The notes: a model not told the origin generated them from the sequence alone. Numbered from the stretch's first letter, positions 25,636 to 34,555 are shown. The stretch is 64,000 nt of DNA from Spirochaetota bacterium (GCA_022703505.1 JAKLDN010000002.1:248001-312000), one strand, 5' to 3'. Program-made: numbers and translations.

Positions 25636-26793
25636 TCAAGCCGGGGTCCGCGCGCCCCGGGTCAGGTACGCCCCCAGGGAGCGCACGACGTTGCGCACGT
25701 TCTGGGGGGATTCGTCGAACGCCACCTCGATGCCGAAATAGTGGGAGATCCCCATCAGGTAGTTGATGACCGTGGGATGGTGCAGAGCCCCCAGATCCCC
25801 GAGGTTTTTCTCGTACCCGGCCTGGAAGGCGTCGTAGTACTCCTTGACCGCCCCGGGCAGGACGAACTCGGCTTCCCGGACGATGGGGTAGCAGTGGGGA
25901 TCGAGGGTCAAGAAGAAGGAGAAGAGGTAGATGCCCTGGAGTTCCCGCTCCAGCCGGGTGAGCTCGTGGTCCAGGTTCAGGGAGATGAAGCCCCGGATCT
26001 CCCGCCCCACCCGGTCGATGATCTCGGAGAAGAAGGCTTCCTTGCTCCCGAAGTAGGTGTAGAAGGAGCCCACGGCCAGGCCGAGGCTCCCGGTGATGTC
26101 GTGAATGTTGGTCTCGTGGTAGCCCCTCTCCCCGAAGAGCCGCTTGCCGGCCTTGATCAGGCGGTCCCGGGTGCCTTCCTCCAGGGAGATCGGCAGGGGG
26201 CGCACGACCACGTCGAAGATTCGCTCGTACCGGGGTTCCGGGGCGTCCCGGAAGATGCCGGCCTCCAGGATGGCTTCCATGGTCTCGTAGTCGAAGGGGG
26301 TTTCGTGGAAGGCCCGTCGAACCGCGCAGAACCGGAGTCCCGCCGCGGCGGCCAGGTATTCGGGGATCTCGGCCTTCCGCCCCAGGACCCCCGCGACCGC
26401 GTCGATGTACTGGCCGGTCAGGCGCTTCTCGTACTCGAAGTACCGATACTGTCCTTCCCGGAAGATGGAGACAAGGTCCCGGTGTTCGGTGGAATAGTCG
26501 GCCACGGACCGGACGAAGGAGCGGATCCGTTCTTCCACGGAATCGCCGCGGACCCCGGCCAGGAGCTCGCCGATGGATTTGAGAACGGATTCCAGGATCA
26601 GCCTGAAGATTTCTTCCTTGCTGCGGAAGTAGCGATAGAAGAGGCCGTTGGAAACCCCGGCCTCCCGGCAGATCTCCGCGACCGAGACGACGGCGAACCA
26701 CTTGCGGGCGAACAGGCGGATGGCTGCGGCCACGAGGGCTTCCCGGGTAGTGGTTGGATTCGAGATTTTAGTAAGAACCGATTCAGATGTCAT
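25636..26793 (-). CDS. Tandem TetR-family regulator (two TetR units in one chain)
   Basis: A 385-residue protein made of two TetR modules. The first HTH is at about 15-62 (VAEICREAGVSNGLFYRYF). The second is at about 210-257 (IHDITGSLGLAVGSFYTYF). Each is followed by an alpha-helical ligand/dimerisation region. Typical TetR proteins are about 200 residues, so this is a fused pseudo-dimer. It likely controls the adjacent ketosynthase and CoA-transferase genes, and perhaps the divergent operon at 27 kb. The TATACT box lies 10 nt before ATG. Confidence 0.85.
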   Translation of the reverse strand: MTSESVLTKISNPTTTREALVAAAIRLFARKWFAVVSVAEICREAGVSNGLFYRYFRSKEEIFRLILESVLKSIGELLAGVRGDSVEERIRSFVRSVADYSTEHRDLVSIFREGQYRYFEYEKRLTGQYIDAVAGVLGRKAEIPEYLAAAAGLRFCAVRRAFHETPFDYETMEAILEAGIFRDAPEPRYERIFDVVVRPLPISLEEGTRDRLIKAGKRLFGERGYHETNIHDITGSLGLAVGSFYTYFGSKEAFFSEIIDRVGREIRGFISLNLDHELTRLERELQGIYLFSFFLTLDPHCYPIVREAEFVLPGAVKEYYDAFQAGYEKNLGDLGALHHPTVINYLMGISHYFGIEVAFDESPQNVRNVVRSLGAYLTRGARTPA

Positions 26794-26803
26794 CTCGAAA
26801 CCG

Positions 26804-26809
26804 AGTATA
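26804..26809 (-). promoter_or_regulatory. -10 element TATACT, 10 nt before the double-TetR ATG
   Basis: A consensus-like hexamer giving a predicted leader of only 2-4 nt, slightly longer than at rex, tcdA and tatD. Confidence 0.5.
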
Positions 26810-26856
26810 CACCCTGCCCGGAAAGGGCGCAAGCGAGAAAAAATCTGACCCGGACT

Positions 26857-27058
26857 CACCACGGAGCACACGGAGGAAGGCTGCAATCCAAGAAGAGAGA
26901 CAGGATAACAGGATTAAGAACGGATGAACAGGATGAGACGTAGGGAAGTGGGCATATTCTTCCCATATCTTATCCTGTTGATCCTGGTACATCCTGGTAT
27001 TCTGTCTCTCTTTTCCTTTTTCTCCGTGCTCTCCGTGACCTCCGTGGTTCATTCCTGA
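26857..27058. repeat. Composite inverted repeat: 'cacggag' ends enclosing 'acaggat' arms
   Basis: From left to right: CACCACGGAGCACACGGAGG, a block of ACAGGAT units, a central loop, the complementary ATCCTG units, and CTCCGTG units ending in CCTCCGTGGTTCATTCC. The whole is a 200-bp imperfect palindrome combining two repeat families. This suggests a mobile, MITE-like or REP-like unit rather than chance. Confidence 0.65.
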
Positions 27059-27133
27059 AGGTCAGGGAGCGTTTTCTTCTTGACGGATCCGGGAAACGGG
27101 TGTACTACGGAAGTGAGAGGTGATTCATACCTT

Positions 27134-28153
27134 ATGCCGGATCATGTCGGAATTTTGGGCATCGGAACCTATATACCCCCCGCACGGATGTCCGCGGCGG
27201 ACCTGGCTGCGGCTTCGGGCCTGCCCGAGGACGTGGTGGCCTCCAAGTTCGGGGTGCTCCAGAAACCCGTGGCGGGCCCCGACGAACCCACCAGCGAACT
27301 GGGCCTCCGGGCCGCCCGGGAGGCCCTCAAGGACGCGGGGGTACCCGCGGCGGACGTGGACCTGGTGATCTGGTGCGGAGCCCAGCACAAGGACTACCCC
27401 TGCTGGCTGGCGGGCCTCTCGGTGGCCGACAAATTGGGGGCGAACCGAGCCTGGAGCTTCGACATGGAGGCCATGTGCGGGTCCATGATGGCGGCCCTGG
27501 ACGTGGCCAAGTCCCTGATGCTGGCCCGGGACGACCTGCGCACGGTCCTCCTGGTCTCGGGGTACCGCAACAACGATCTGATCGATCCCGCGGAGACCAC
27601 GACCCGGTTCATGCTGGACGTAGGCTCCGGGGGCGCCGCCTGCGTGCTCCGGAAGAACGCCGGCCGCAACGTCATTTTAGCCTCCGCCTTCCGGGGGGAC
27701 GGCTCCTTTTCCGAGATGTGCGTGGTGCCCGTGCTGGGTTCCAGGGCCTGGCCCCCGAGGAGCGGGGACGCGGACCGGCCCTTCTTCAAGGTCCCCGACG
27801 AGGAGGCCTTCAAGAGGAAGCTGGGGGAGACGACGATGCCGAACTTCTACGCGGTCATCCGGGACTCCCTGGCCAAGAGCGGGCTTTCCGAGAAGGAGAT
27901 CGGCTACCTGGCCATCCTCCACTTCAAGCGCAGCGCGCATCTGGCGGTCCTGGCGGAGCTGGGCCTTCCGGAGTCCCGGACCACCTACCTGGAGGACTAC
28001 GGCCACCTGGGGCAGAACGACCAGCTCCTGTCCCTCCAGCTGGGCCTTGCCTCCGGGAAGGTCCGGGACGGGATGAACGTGGTGCTGGTCGGGGCTGGGC
28101 TGGGCTTCGTGTGGGCCGCGACCACGGTGCGGTGGGGGCCCTATCCCGGCTGA
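27134..28153 (+). CDS. KAS III/HMG-CoA-synthase-like thiolase-fold protein (Cys-His-His)
   Basis: A 339-residue protein opening with VGILGIGTYIPPARM. Cys115 in DMEAMCGSM is the expected nucleophile; His263 in AILHFK takes the FabH His place and His291 in EDYGHLG the Asn place. This Cys-His-His set differs from FabH (Cys-His-Asn). It is first in a rightward run with a Liv-type transporter and two hydrolases, so it may process the transported compound as a CoA thioester. ATG 27134 is chosen by alignment to the fold; the ribosome site is weak. Confidence 0.75.
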   Translation: MPDHVGILGIGTYIPPARMSAADLAAASGLPEDVVASKFGVLQKPVAGPDEPTSELGLRAAREALKDAGVPAADVDLVIWCGAQHKDYPCWLAGLSVADKLGANRAWSFDMEAMCGSMMAALDVAKSLMLARDDLRTVLLVSGYRNNDLIDPAETTTRFMLDVGSGGAACVLRKNAGRNVILASAFRGDGSFSEMCVVPVLGSRAWPPRSGDADRPFFKVPDEEAFKRKLGETTMPNFYAVIRDSLAKSGLSEKEIGYLAILHFKRSAHLAVLAELGLPESRTTYLEDYGHLGQNDQLLSLQLGLASGKVRDGMNVVLVGAGLGFVWAATTVRWGPYPG

Positions 28154-28186
28154 CCGGGACGAGGTCGAAACGAGTACGGGGATCCG

Positions 28187-28207
28187 CGCGGCGCCGTCGG
28201 CGCCGCG
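28187..28207. repeat. Perfect GC hairpin, 10-bp arms
   Basis: CGCGGCGCCG, one T, CGGCGCCGCG between the ketosynthase-like gene and the binding-protein gene. No T-tract follows, so it is more likely an mRNA-processing or REP-like element than a terminator. Confidence 0.4.
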
Positions 28208-28265
28208 TCGACATAGCTTGTTCCGAAACGCCGGCCCCGAAGGGCGCCGGTCAAGGAGGCTCATG

Positions 28266-29462
28266 ATGAAACGGACTTTTGTCGCCCTCGCCCTGATCGC
28301 GGCGGCGGCGATGGCGTTCGGCCAGGGCACGATCAAGATCGGCGCCACCTGGCCCCTCGCGGACATCACCGGCAAGCAGGGCAGCATGGCCGCCCAGCAG
28401 GCGGTGGACGAGATCAACAAGGCCGGCGGCGTCCTGGGGCGCCAGCTGGAGCTGATCGTCATCGACGACGAGCTCAAGGCCGACAAGGGAGCCGCGGCCA
28501 TCGAGAAGCTGGTCACCGTGGATAACGTGGACCTGATCATCGGCGGCATGTCCTCCGGCGTGGCCCTGGGCCAGGTTCCGGCGATGAAGAAGTACGGTAA
28601 GGTCGTGGTCGCCACCGGCGCCGCCTCCTCCACCGTGGAAGCCGCCCTGGGCGCCGACGCGGACTGGTACTTCCACCTCCACCCCTGGGACTACAACCAG
28701 GGAGCGTCCTATGCCCAGGGCTGGGACGAGATCCAGAAGAAGTATCCGAACGTGAAGATCAAGAAGATCTTCCTCGCCTACGAGGAGGGAGCCTTCGGCA
28801 AGGCGTCCTTCGACCAGACCAAGATCCTCTTCGGCGCCGAAGGCCGGTACCAGATCGACGGCGCCCCCTTCAAGAGCGCGGCCCTGGGCGGCGGGGACTA
28901 CGGATCGGTCCTGGAAGCGGCCAAGATGTACAAGCCCGACCTCTTCCTGTGGGCCGGGTACGATGCGGATGCCCTGCCGATGTTGGAACAGGCCAAGGCC
29001 ATGAAGTTCTCCCCCGGCATCTACCTCGGAGCGCCCCCGGGATGGCCCGTCGGATTCGGAACCTCCCGGCTCTCCGAGAACGTCATGCTCTACGGCATGT
29101 GGGCCCCCTCGATCAACGAGGTCAGCCCGGTGAGCAAGAAGTTCTACGACGGCTTCGTGGCCAAGTACAAGGCCGAGCCGGCCACCTACTTCGCCCCCCT
29201 GTCCTACTCCGCGGTCTACATCGTGGCGGACGCGATCAAGCGCGCCGGGTCCACGGACACCGCCGCCCTGATCAAGGCCCTGAAGGAGACCAAGTATGAG
29301 TCCCCCCTGGGACAGACCGTCACCTTCACCCCCGCCAAGATCATCAAGAACCAGGGGATCAAGAACCAGAAGATCCTGCAGTGGCAGCGGGGACGCCAGG
29401 AGGTGATCTGGCCCTTCGAGTCCGCCACCGCCAAGCCCGTGTATCCCTTCCCCAAGTGGTGA
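28266..29462 (+). CDS. Liv-type periplasmic substrate-binding protein (second system)
   Basis: A 398-residue Peripla_BP_6 protein with signal peptide ending AMAFGQ. ATG 28266 is preferred over ATG 28263 because AAGGAGG then has a 6-nt spacing. The mature protein begins TIKIGATWPLADITG, contains IGGMSSGVALG and EGAFGKASF. It lacks a lipobox, unlike the first system's binding protein. It likely captures a carboxylate or aromatic compound; the neighbours (ketosynthase-like, hydrolases) argue against simple amino-acid uptake. Confidence 0.9.
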   Translation: MKRTFVALALIAAAAMAFGQGTIKIGATWPLADITGKQGSMAAQQAVDEINKAGGVLGRQLELIVIDDELKADKGAAAIEKLVTVDNVDLIIGGMSSGVALGQVPAMKKYGKVVVATGAASSTVEAALGADADWYFHLHPWDYNQGASYAQGWDEIQKKYPNVKIKKIFLAYEEGAFGKASFDQTKILFGAEGRYQIDGAPFKSAALGGGDYGSVLEAAKMYKPDLFLWAGYDADALPMLEQAKAMKFSPGIYLGAPPGWPVGFGTSRLSENVMLYGMWAPSINEVSPVSKKFYDGFVAKYKAEPATYFAPLSYSAVYIVADAIKRAGSTDTAALIKALKETKYESPLGQTVTFTPAKIIKNQGIKNQKILQWQRGRQEVIWPFESATAKPVYPFPKW

Positions 29463-29531
29463 TCCGGGCCCGACCCTGACCGTGCCGCCGGCCCCCGGGC
29501 CGGCGGCGTATTTTCTTGAAAAGGGAACCCG

Positions 29532-30452
29532 ATGGCGAACAAACGGAATTGGACGGTCGCGCTGGCCCTGGGGGCGGCGGTGATCGGTATCCTGGTCTGG
29601 CGCCCGACCGTGCTCATCTACGGGCTCCAGGCGGCGGGGATCTACGCCTCCATCGCGATCCCCATGGGCCTGATCCTGGGGATCGTGCACATCGTGAACC
29701 TGGCCCACGGAGAGTTCATGATGGCGGCCTCCTACCTGACCTACATGGTCTGCAGGGCGACGGGGATGGATCCCTTCCTGGCCCTGGTGCCGGTGGCGGC
29801 GGTCACCGCGGCCTTCGGCTTCGGGATCTACAAGCTGACCATCCGGCAGGCCCTCAAGGCCCCGGAGCTCAACCAGCTGATCCTGACCTTCGGCCTGGCC
29901 ATCCTGCTGACCCAGGCCGCCAACCTGGCCTTCACCTCCCAGACCCGGAAGATCTCTTTCGACTACGTCTCCGCCTCCGTGGACATCGGGGAGCTCTCCT
30001 TCGGAATCTACAACTTCGTGTTCGTCGCCATCGCGGTGGCCATGGTCGTGGGCCTCCGGCTCTTCCTGACCCGGACGACCACCGGGAAGGCGGCTCTGGC
30101 GGTCGGGCAGAACCCCCGGGGGGCCGCCATCGTGGGCATCGACGTGGACCGGACCTACGCCCTGGTCTTCTCCCTGGCCTCCGCGCTGGTGGGCATGATG
30201 GGGGCGGTGTTCATCACCCGGTCCTCGATCTTCCCGGCGGTGGGCAGTCCCTTCACCATGAAGAGCTTCTGCCTGATCGCCATGGCGGGGGTGGGGAACA
30301 TCCCCGGGATCCTGGCCTCCAGCGTCCTGCTCGGGGTTTCCGAGAACTTCCTCAAGGCTTTCCGCGGGACCCGCGGCTGGGCGGACATCGTCTTCTTCGT
30401 CCTGATCATCACGGTGATCCTGGGGCGCTCGATCCGGGGGAAAAAGGCATGA
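29532..30452 (+). CDS. livH: Liv-type ABC permease LivH (second system)
   Basis: A 306-residue permease with about eight membrane segments. It shows the LivH N-terminal GLQAAGIYASIAIPMGL and IVNLAHGEFMMAASY, the EAA-like loop near NPRGAAIVGIDVDRTYAL, and AGVGNIPGILASSVLLG. Its TGA overlaps the ATG of livM. It forms the translocation channel with LivM. Confidence 0.92.
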   Translation: MANKRNWTVALALGAAVIGILVWRPTVLIYGLQAAGIYASIAIPMGLILGIVHIVNLAHGEFMMAASYLTYMVCRATGMDPFLALVPVAAVTAAFGFGIYKLTIRQALKAPELNQLILTFGLAILLTQAANLAFTSQTRKISFDYVSASVDIGELSFGIYNFVFVAIAVAMVVGLRLFLTRTTTGKAALAVGQNPRGAAIVGIDVDRTYALVFSLASALVGMMGAVFITRSSIFPAVGSPFTMKSFCLIAMAGVGNIPGILASSVLLGVSENFLKAFRGTRGWADIVFFVLIITVILGRSIRGKKA

Positions 30453-31375
30453 AGAGGAACACCCTGTACCTGGCGGCCGCGGCCGCCGCGGTCCTGGCGG
30501 CCGCCCTCCCCGCCTTCCTGGGCGCCTACCCCCTGAACGTGGCCCGGAGCGTCATGACCTATATGGCCCTGGCGGTCTCCTGGGACATGCTCCTCCGGTC
30601 CGGGCAGATCTCCTTCGGCATAGCCGGGCTCTTCGGGCTGGGGTCCTACGCCTCGGCCCTCCTGGTGCTCCGGGCCGGGATGGATCCGGCGATGAGCCTG
30701 GTCTTCGCGACGCTTTTTACGGGAGCCCTGGCCTTCACGATCGGCTTCGCGGTCCTGCGCCTGCGGGCCATGTACTTCTCCATCACCACCCTGGCCCTGG
30801 CGGAGATCTTCCGGATCGTCCTCCATAACCTGCACGACTTTTCCGGAGGGCCCGAGGGGGTCGTGCTCCCGGGGGTGATCTTCGGGGGCGACACCCGCGC
30901 CCTCTACTGGCTCTGCCTGGGCGGGCTGGCCATCACCCTGGGGGTTTCCTGGTACTTCGAGAAGAGCAAGCTCCATCTGGCCCTGACGGCCATCCGGAAC
31001 GACGAGACCAGCGCCCGTTCCAGCGGGGTGGACATCTTCCGCTACCTCCTTATCGCCTTCACGATCACCTCGACCCTCCAGGGCATGATGGGGGCCATCC
31101 AGGTCCAGTCCTACGGCTTCACCACCCCGGAGACGGCCTTCGACGCGAACTTCACCCTCCTGCCCCTGGCCATGGCCCTGCTGGGCGGGATCCACAGCAC
31201 CCTGGGCCCCATGGCGGGGGCCGTGCTCCTGGGCATCGCCTCGGAGTGGCTCAAGCTCAAGATCCCCTACGGCCACCTGGTGGTCTACGGGATCATCATC
31301 GTCCTGGTGATCCTGCTCATGCCCCGGGGACTCGTGGGGCTGGCGCGGAAACGCCGGACCGGGAGGGGCGCATGA
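30449..31375 (+). CDS. livM: Liv-type ABC permease LivM (second system)
   Basis: A 308-residue permease with the LivM hallmarks LRSGQISFGIAGLFGLGSYASA and a cytoplasmic loop IRNDETSARSSGVDIFRYLL. It ends with the MPRGLVGLARKRR motif. Overlaps livH and livG by ATGA junctions, showing tight coupling. It lacks the long N-terminal extension of the first system's LivM. Confidence 0.92.
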   Translation: MKRNTLYLAAAAAAVLAAALPAFLGAYPLNVARSVMTYMALAVSWDMLLRSGQISFGIAGLFGLGSYASALLVLRAGMDPAMSLVFATLFTGALAFTIGFAVLRLRAMYFSITTLALAEIFRIVLHNLHDFSGGPEGVVLPGVIFGGDTRALYWLCLGGLAITLGVSWYFEKSKLHLALTAIRNDETSARSSGVDIFRYLLIAFTITSTLQGMMGAIQVQSYGFTTPETAFDANFTLLPLAMALLGGIHSTLGPMAGAVLLGIASEWLKLKIPYGHLVVYGIIIVLVILLMPRGLVGLARKRRTGRGA

Positions 31376-32091
31376 AAACCCTTGTGACCGAACACCTGAC
31401 CAAGCGCTTCCTGGGCCTCGTGGCCGTGAACGACGTAAGCTTTTCCCTGGACGCGGGGGAGATCCTGGGGATCATCGGCCCCAACGGGGCCGGCAAGACC
31501 ACCTTCATCCACCTGGTGTCCGGGATCCTCATGCCGAGCTCCGGGAAGGTCCTCTACAAGGGAAGGGATGTAAGCTACACCCCCGCCCACGAACGGGCCC
31601 GGGCGGGCATAGCCCGGACCTTCCAGCTGATCCACCCCCTGGAAAACCTGACGGTGATTGAGAACGTCATGATCGGCGCGGTCTTCAGCCGGGGGCAGTC
31701 CCTGAAGGAAGCCCGGAAATCCGCGGAGGGCATCTGCGAATCCCTCCGGCTGGGGGACCTGGGACGGGACACCGCCAGCCTTTCCATCCTGGAGATCAAG
31801 AAGATGGAGATCGCCCGGGCCCTGGCCAACGGGCCCGAGGTCCTCTTCCTGGACGAGGTAATGGCGGGGCTCAACACGGACGAGACCCGTCAGATGATCT
31901 CCATGGTCAAGGCCATCGCCAAGGAGCGGGGCCTGGCCGTGGGGGTGGTGGAGCACGTGATGGGGGTGATCCGGGAGCTGACCGAACGGGTCATCGTCCT
32001 GGAGTCCGGAGAGCTGATCGCCGAGGGCCCGTACTCCGAGGTGTCCAAGAACCCGAGGGTCATCGAGGCCTACCTGGGAGGCGCCGCATGA
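31372..32091 (+). CDS. livG: Liv-type ABC ATPase LivG (second system)
   Basis: A 239-residue ABC ATPase. Walker A is GPNGAGKT near 37-44. The signature region reads LSILEIKKMEIARAL instead of LSGGQ, and Walker B is VLFLDEVMAGLN with Val after the catalytic Glu; this variant is common among Liv-type ATPases. It starts within the livM stop (ATGA). Confidence 0.92.
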   Translation: MKTLVTEHLTKRFLGLVAVNDVSFSLDAGEILGIIGPNGAGKTTFIHLVSGILMPSSGKVLYKGRDVSYTPAHERARAGIARTFQLIHPLENLTVIENVMIGAVFSRGQSLKEARKSAEGICESLRLGDLGRDTASLSILEIKKMEIARALANGPEVLFLDEVMAGLNTDETRQMISMVKAIAKERGLAVGVVEHVMGVIRELTERVIVLESGELIAEGPYSEVSKNPRVIEAYLGGAA

Positions 32092-32792
32092 TCCTGGAAA
32101 CGAAGAACCTCACCTGCGGGTACGGCAAGCTCCCGGTCCTGCGGGACGTGAACATCCACATAGGCGCCGAGTCCGTGGCCCTGATCGGACCGAACGGGGC
32201 AGGCAAGACCACCCTGATCAACGCGATCACGGGCCTTGTCCGGCCCTGGGGGGGATCCGTCCTCTTCGACGGCAGGGATCTGGCGGGCCAGGCCACCCAC
32301 CAGATCGCCCGGGCGGGCATAGCCCTGGTCCCCCAGGAGCGGGAGCTGTTCCCGGGGATGACCGTGGCGGACAACCTTGCCCTCGGCGCGGCTTACATAC
32401 CCCGGGCCCAGGGCCAGGAGGAGCGCCTCCTGGACCAGGTGATTCGGCTCTTCCCGATATTGAAGGAGCGCTACCGGCAGATCGTCGGCACCATGAGCGG
32501 GGGCCAGCAGAGGATGGTGGCCATTGCCCGGGCCCTGATGGCCAACCCGAAGCTCCTGATCCTGGACGAGCCCTCCCTGGGGCTCCAGCCCTCCATCGTG
32601 TCCGAGGTCTTCGACCGCCTTTCGGAGCTCAAGAAGGACGTGGCCATCCTGGTCACCGAGCAGAACGTCAAGGAGAGCCTCCGTTCCGTGGACCGGGGCT
32701 ACGTCCTGGAGAACGGGGTCGTGGTCCTGGAAGGGGCGGCCGCCGACCTGGCCAAGGATCCCCACGTCGAGGCTTCCTACCTGGGGTTGTGA
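32088..32792 (+). CDS. livF: Liv-type ABC ATPase LivF (second system)
   Basis: A 234-residue ABC ATPase with Walker A GPNGAGKTT, signature MSGGQQRMVAIARALM, Walker B LLILDEPSLGL, and the LivF-type end (VEASYLGL). Coupled to livG by an ATGA overlap. The hydrolase gene starts 1 bp after its stop, so the operon continues. Confidence 0.93.
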   Translation: MILETKNLTCGYGKLPVLRDVNIHIGAESVALIGPNGAGKTTLINAITGLVRPWGGSVLFDGRDLAGQATHQIARAGIALVPQERELFPGMTVADNLALGAAYIPRAQGQEERLLDQVIRLFPILKERYRQIVGTMSGGQQRMVAIARALMANPKLLILDEPSLGLQPSIVSEVFDRLSELKKDVAILVTEQNVKESLRSVDRGYVLENGVVVLEGAAADLAKDPHVEASYLGL

Positions 32793-32793
32793 G

Positions 32794-33594
32794 ATGGAAC
32801 GAATCGAGGTCGGGGGCTGCGGCCTGGCGTACGAGGTGACGGGAGGGGGACCGAGGACGGTCGCCCTGTTGAACGGGATCGCCATGTCGGTCTCCCACTG
32901 GAAGCCGGTCACCGAGCGCCTGGCCGCCGCGGGCTGGCGGGTCCTTTGCCACGACATGCGGGGCCAGCTCCTCTCGGACAAGCCCGGGGGCTACTCCCTG
33001 GAGGGCCACGCCCGGGACCTGGCGGCCCTGATGGACCGTCTGGGGATCCCGAGGCTCCACGTTATGGGCACCTCCTACGGGGCCGAGGTGGGACTCGCCT
33101 TCGCACGGGACTTCCCGGACCGGGTCGAGAGCCTGGTCCTGGTGGACGGGGTCAGCGAGACCGACGCCCTCCTCGAAGCGGCCGTGGAGTCCTGGATGAG
33201 GGCGGCCCGGGCGGCCCGGGCGGATCCGGGCCTCTTCTACCGGACCATCATCCCCTGGAATTATTCGGCGGACTACATCGCGGCCAACCGGGAAGCCCTG
33301 GACAAGCGGGAGGCCGCGATCCGGTCCCTGCCGCCGGACTACTTCGAGGCCTTCGCGGGGCTCTGCGATGCCTTCCTGAAGATCGACCTGACCAAGGACC
33401 TGGGCCGGATCCGGTGTCCGACCCTGGCGGTGGTGGCGGAAAAGGACATCCTCAAGCACCGGGGCTTTTCGGAGATCCTGGTCCGGGGCGTCCCGGGGGC
33501 TCGGCTGGCGATGATCCCCGGGGCCGGCCACGCGGTGGTCGTGGAGGCCCCCGATGCCGTGGCGGACGCGGCTCTGGGATTCTGGGGGCCTTGA
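32794..33594 (+). CDS. Alpha/beta hydrolase
   Basis: A 266-residue cytoplasmic hydrolase. The nucleophile elbow is GTSYGAE, the acid lies in AEKDILK and the His in GAGHAVVVE. The N-terminal LLNGIAMSVSHWKPV replaces the usual HGxG loop. It begins right after livF, so it is probably co-translated with the transporter, and may act on the imported compound or its derivative (for example an ester, lactone or C-C hydrolase). The specificity is not readable. Confidence 0.82.
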   Translation: MERIEVGGCGLAYEVTGGGPRTVALLNGIAMSVSHWKPVTERLAAAGWRVLCHDMRGQLLSDKPGGYSLEGHARDLAALMDRLGIPRLHVMGTSYGAEVGLAFARDFPDRVESLVLVDGVSETDALLEAAVESWMRAARAARADPGLFYRTIIPWNYSADYIAANREALDKREAAIRSLPPDYFEAFAGLCDAFLKIDLTKDLGRIRCPTLAVVAEKDILKHRGFSEILVRGVPGARLAMIPGAGHAVVVEAPDAVADAALGFWGP

Positions 33595-33757
33595 GCCCGC
33601 GGCCGTGTCGAAGCCGAGGGGCCGGACCGCGGGGCGGCCGTCGGCCCGGCCCGCGGTTTCGCTCGACCTCGCGATCGCCCTCGCCGCGGCTCTGGCGCTG
33701 ACCTGCACGGCCGCCTGCCCCGCCCGCCGCGGACCGGACCGCGGGAAGGAGTCACGC

Positions 33758-34555
33758 ATGGAAACCAAGACAGCGACGGTCAAGGGAAGGAAGATCCTCT
33801 ACCGCGAGAGCGGCGCGGGGTATCCGGTCCTCCTGGTGCACGGGAACACGGGGTCCTCCCTCTGGTGGACCCGGGTGGGTGAAGTGGCCGGAGCCCGCCT
33901 GACGGCCCCGGACCTCCCGAACTTCGGGGGTTCCGACAGGCTTGACCCGGCGGAGGCCCCGGGCTCCTCGGACATCGACCTCTACGCGGACTACCTCATC
34001 GCCTTCGCCGAGGACCTGGGCCTGTTCCGGCCCGTCCTGGTCGGGCACTCCCTGGGCGGGGCTGTGGCGATCTCCGCCCTGGTCCGTCGGCCGGAACTCT
34101 GGGCTTCCGCGGTCCTGGTGGACTCCGCTCCGCCCGGGGGCCTGGTGACCCCGGAGGCCCACTACGCGGCCATCGAGCGCTTCAAGACGGACCGGGCTCT
34201 CCTTCGCTCCGCCCTGGGAGCGGTCTGCCCCGCGATAGACGACCCGGCCTTCCTGGATCGCCTGACCGACGAGGCCCTGCGCATGAACCCCGAATCCTTT
34301 GCCGGGAACGCCCGGGCCCTGGCCCGGTTCGACCGCTCCGGGGACTGCGGCCGGTACCCCGGCCCGGTCCTGGTCCTCTGGGGCCGGAGGGACGCCATCG
34401 TCACGGAGGCCATGGCCCGGGACACGGCCGCGGCCTTCCCGAGGGGTTCCCTGAGGATCCTCGAGAACGTCGGCCACTCCGCCATGGTCGAGGATCCCGC
34501 GGCCTTCCGGGAGATCCTGGCCGGGGTGGTGCGGAGGGCGGACCCGGGATACTGA
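33758..34555 (+). CDS. Alpha/beta hydrolase, second copy in the operon
   Basis: A 265-residue hydrolase from ATG 33758, chosen because GGAAGGAG lies 7 nt upstream. LLVHGNTGSS is the oxyanion loop, GHSLGGA the nucleophile elbow, then Asp in GRRDAIV and His in VGHSAM. The frame stays open upstream to a GTG at 33605. From there the protein would carry an Arg-rich n-region, a hydrophobic stretch and a possible lipobox TAAC, so an exported lipoprotein form cannot be ruled out. Last gene of the transporter operon. Confidence 0.78.
   Translation: METKTATVKGRKILYRESGAGYPVLLVHGNTGSSLWWTRVGEVAGARLTAPDLPNFGGSDRLDPAEAPGSSDIDLYADYLIAFAEDLGLFRPVLVGHSLGGAVAISALVRRPELWASAVLVDSAPPGGLVTPEAHYAAIERFKTDRALLRSALGAVCPAIDDPAFLDRLTDEALRMNPESFAGNARALARFDRSGDCGRYPGPVLVLWGRRDAIVTEAMARDTAAAFPRGSLRILENVGHSAMVEDPAAFREILAGVVRRADPGY

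Larger units (their letters stand above)
26794..27133. other. 340-bp divergent intergenic region, no gene
   Basis: Contains the TetR promoter and the composite repeat at 26857-27058. A short frame encoding a His/Gly/Glu-rich peptide is only the translation of the repeat. No convincing promoter for the rightward operon was found. Confidence 0.6.

Noticed and set aside
26783-27052. Small frame encoding a His/Gly/Glu-rich peptide
   Set aside because: It is the translation of the 'ctccgtg' and 'acaggat' repeat families, not a protein.
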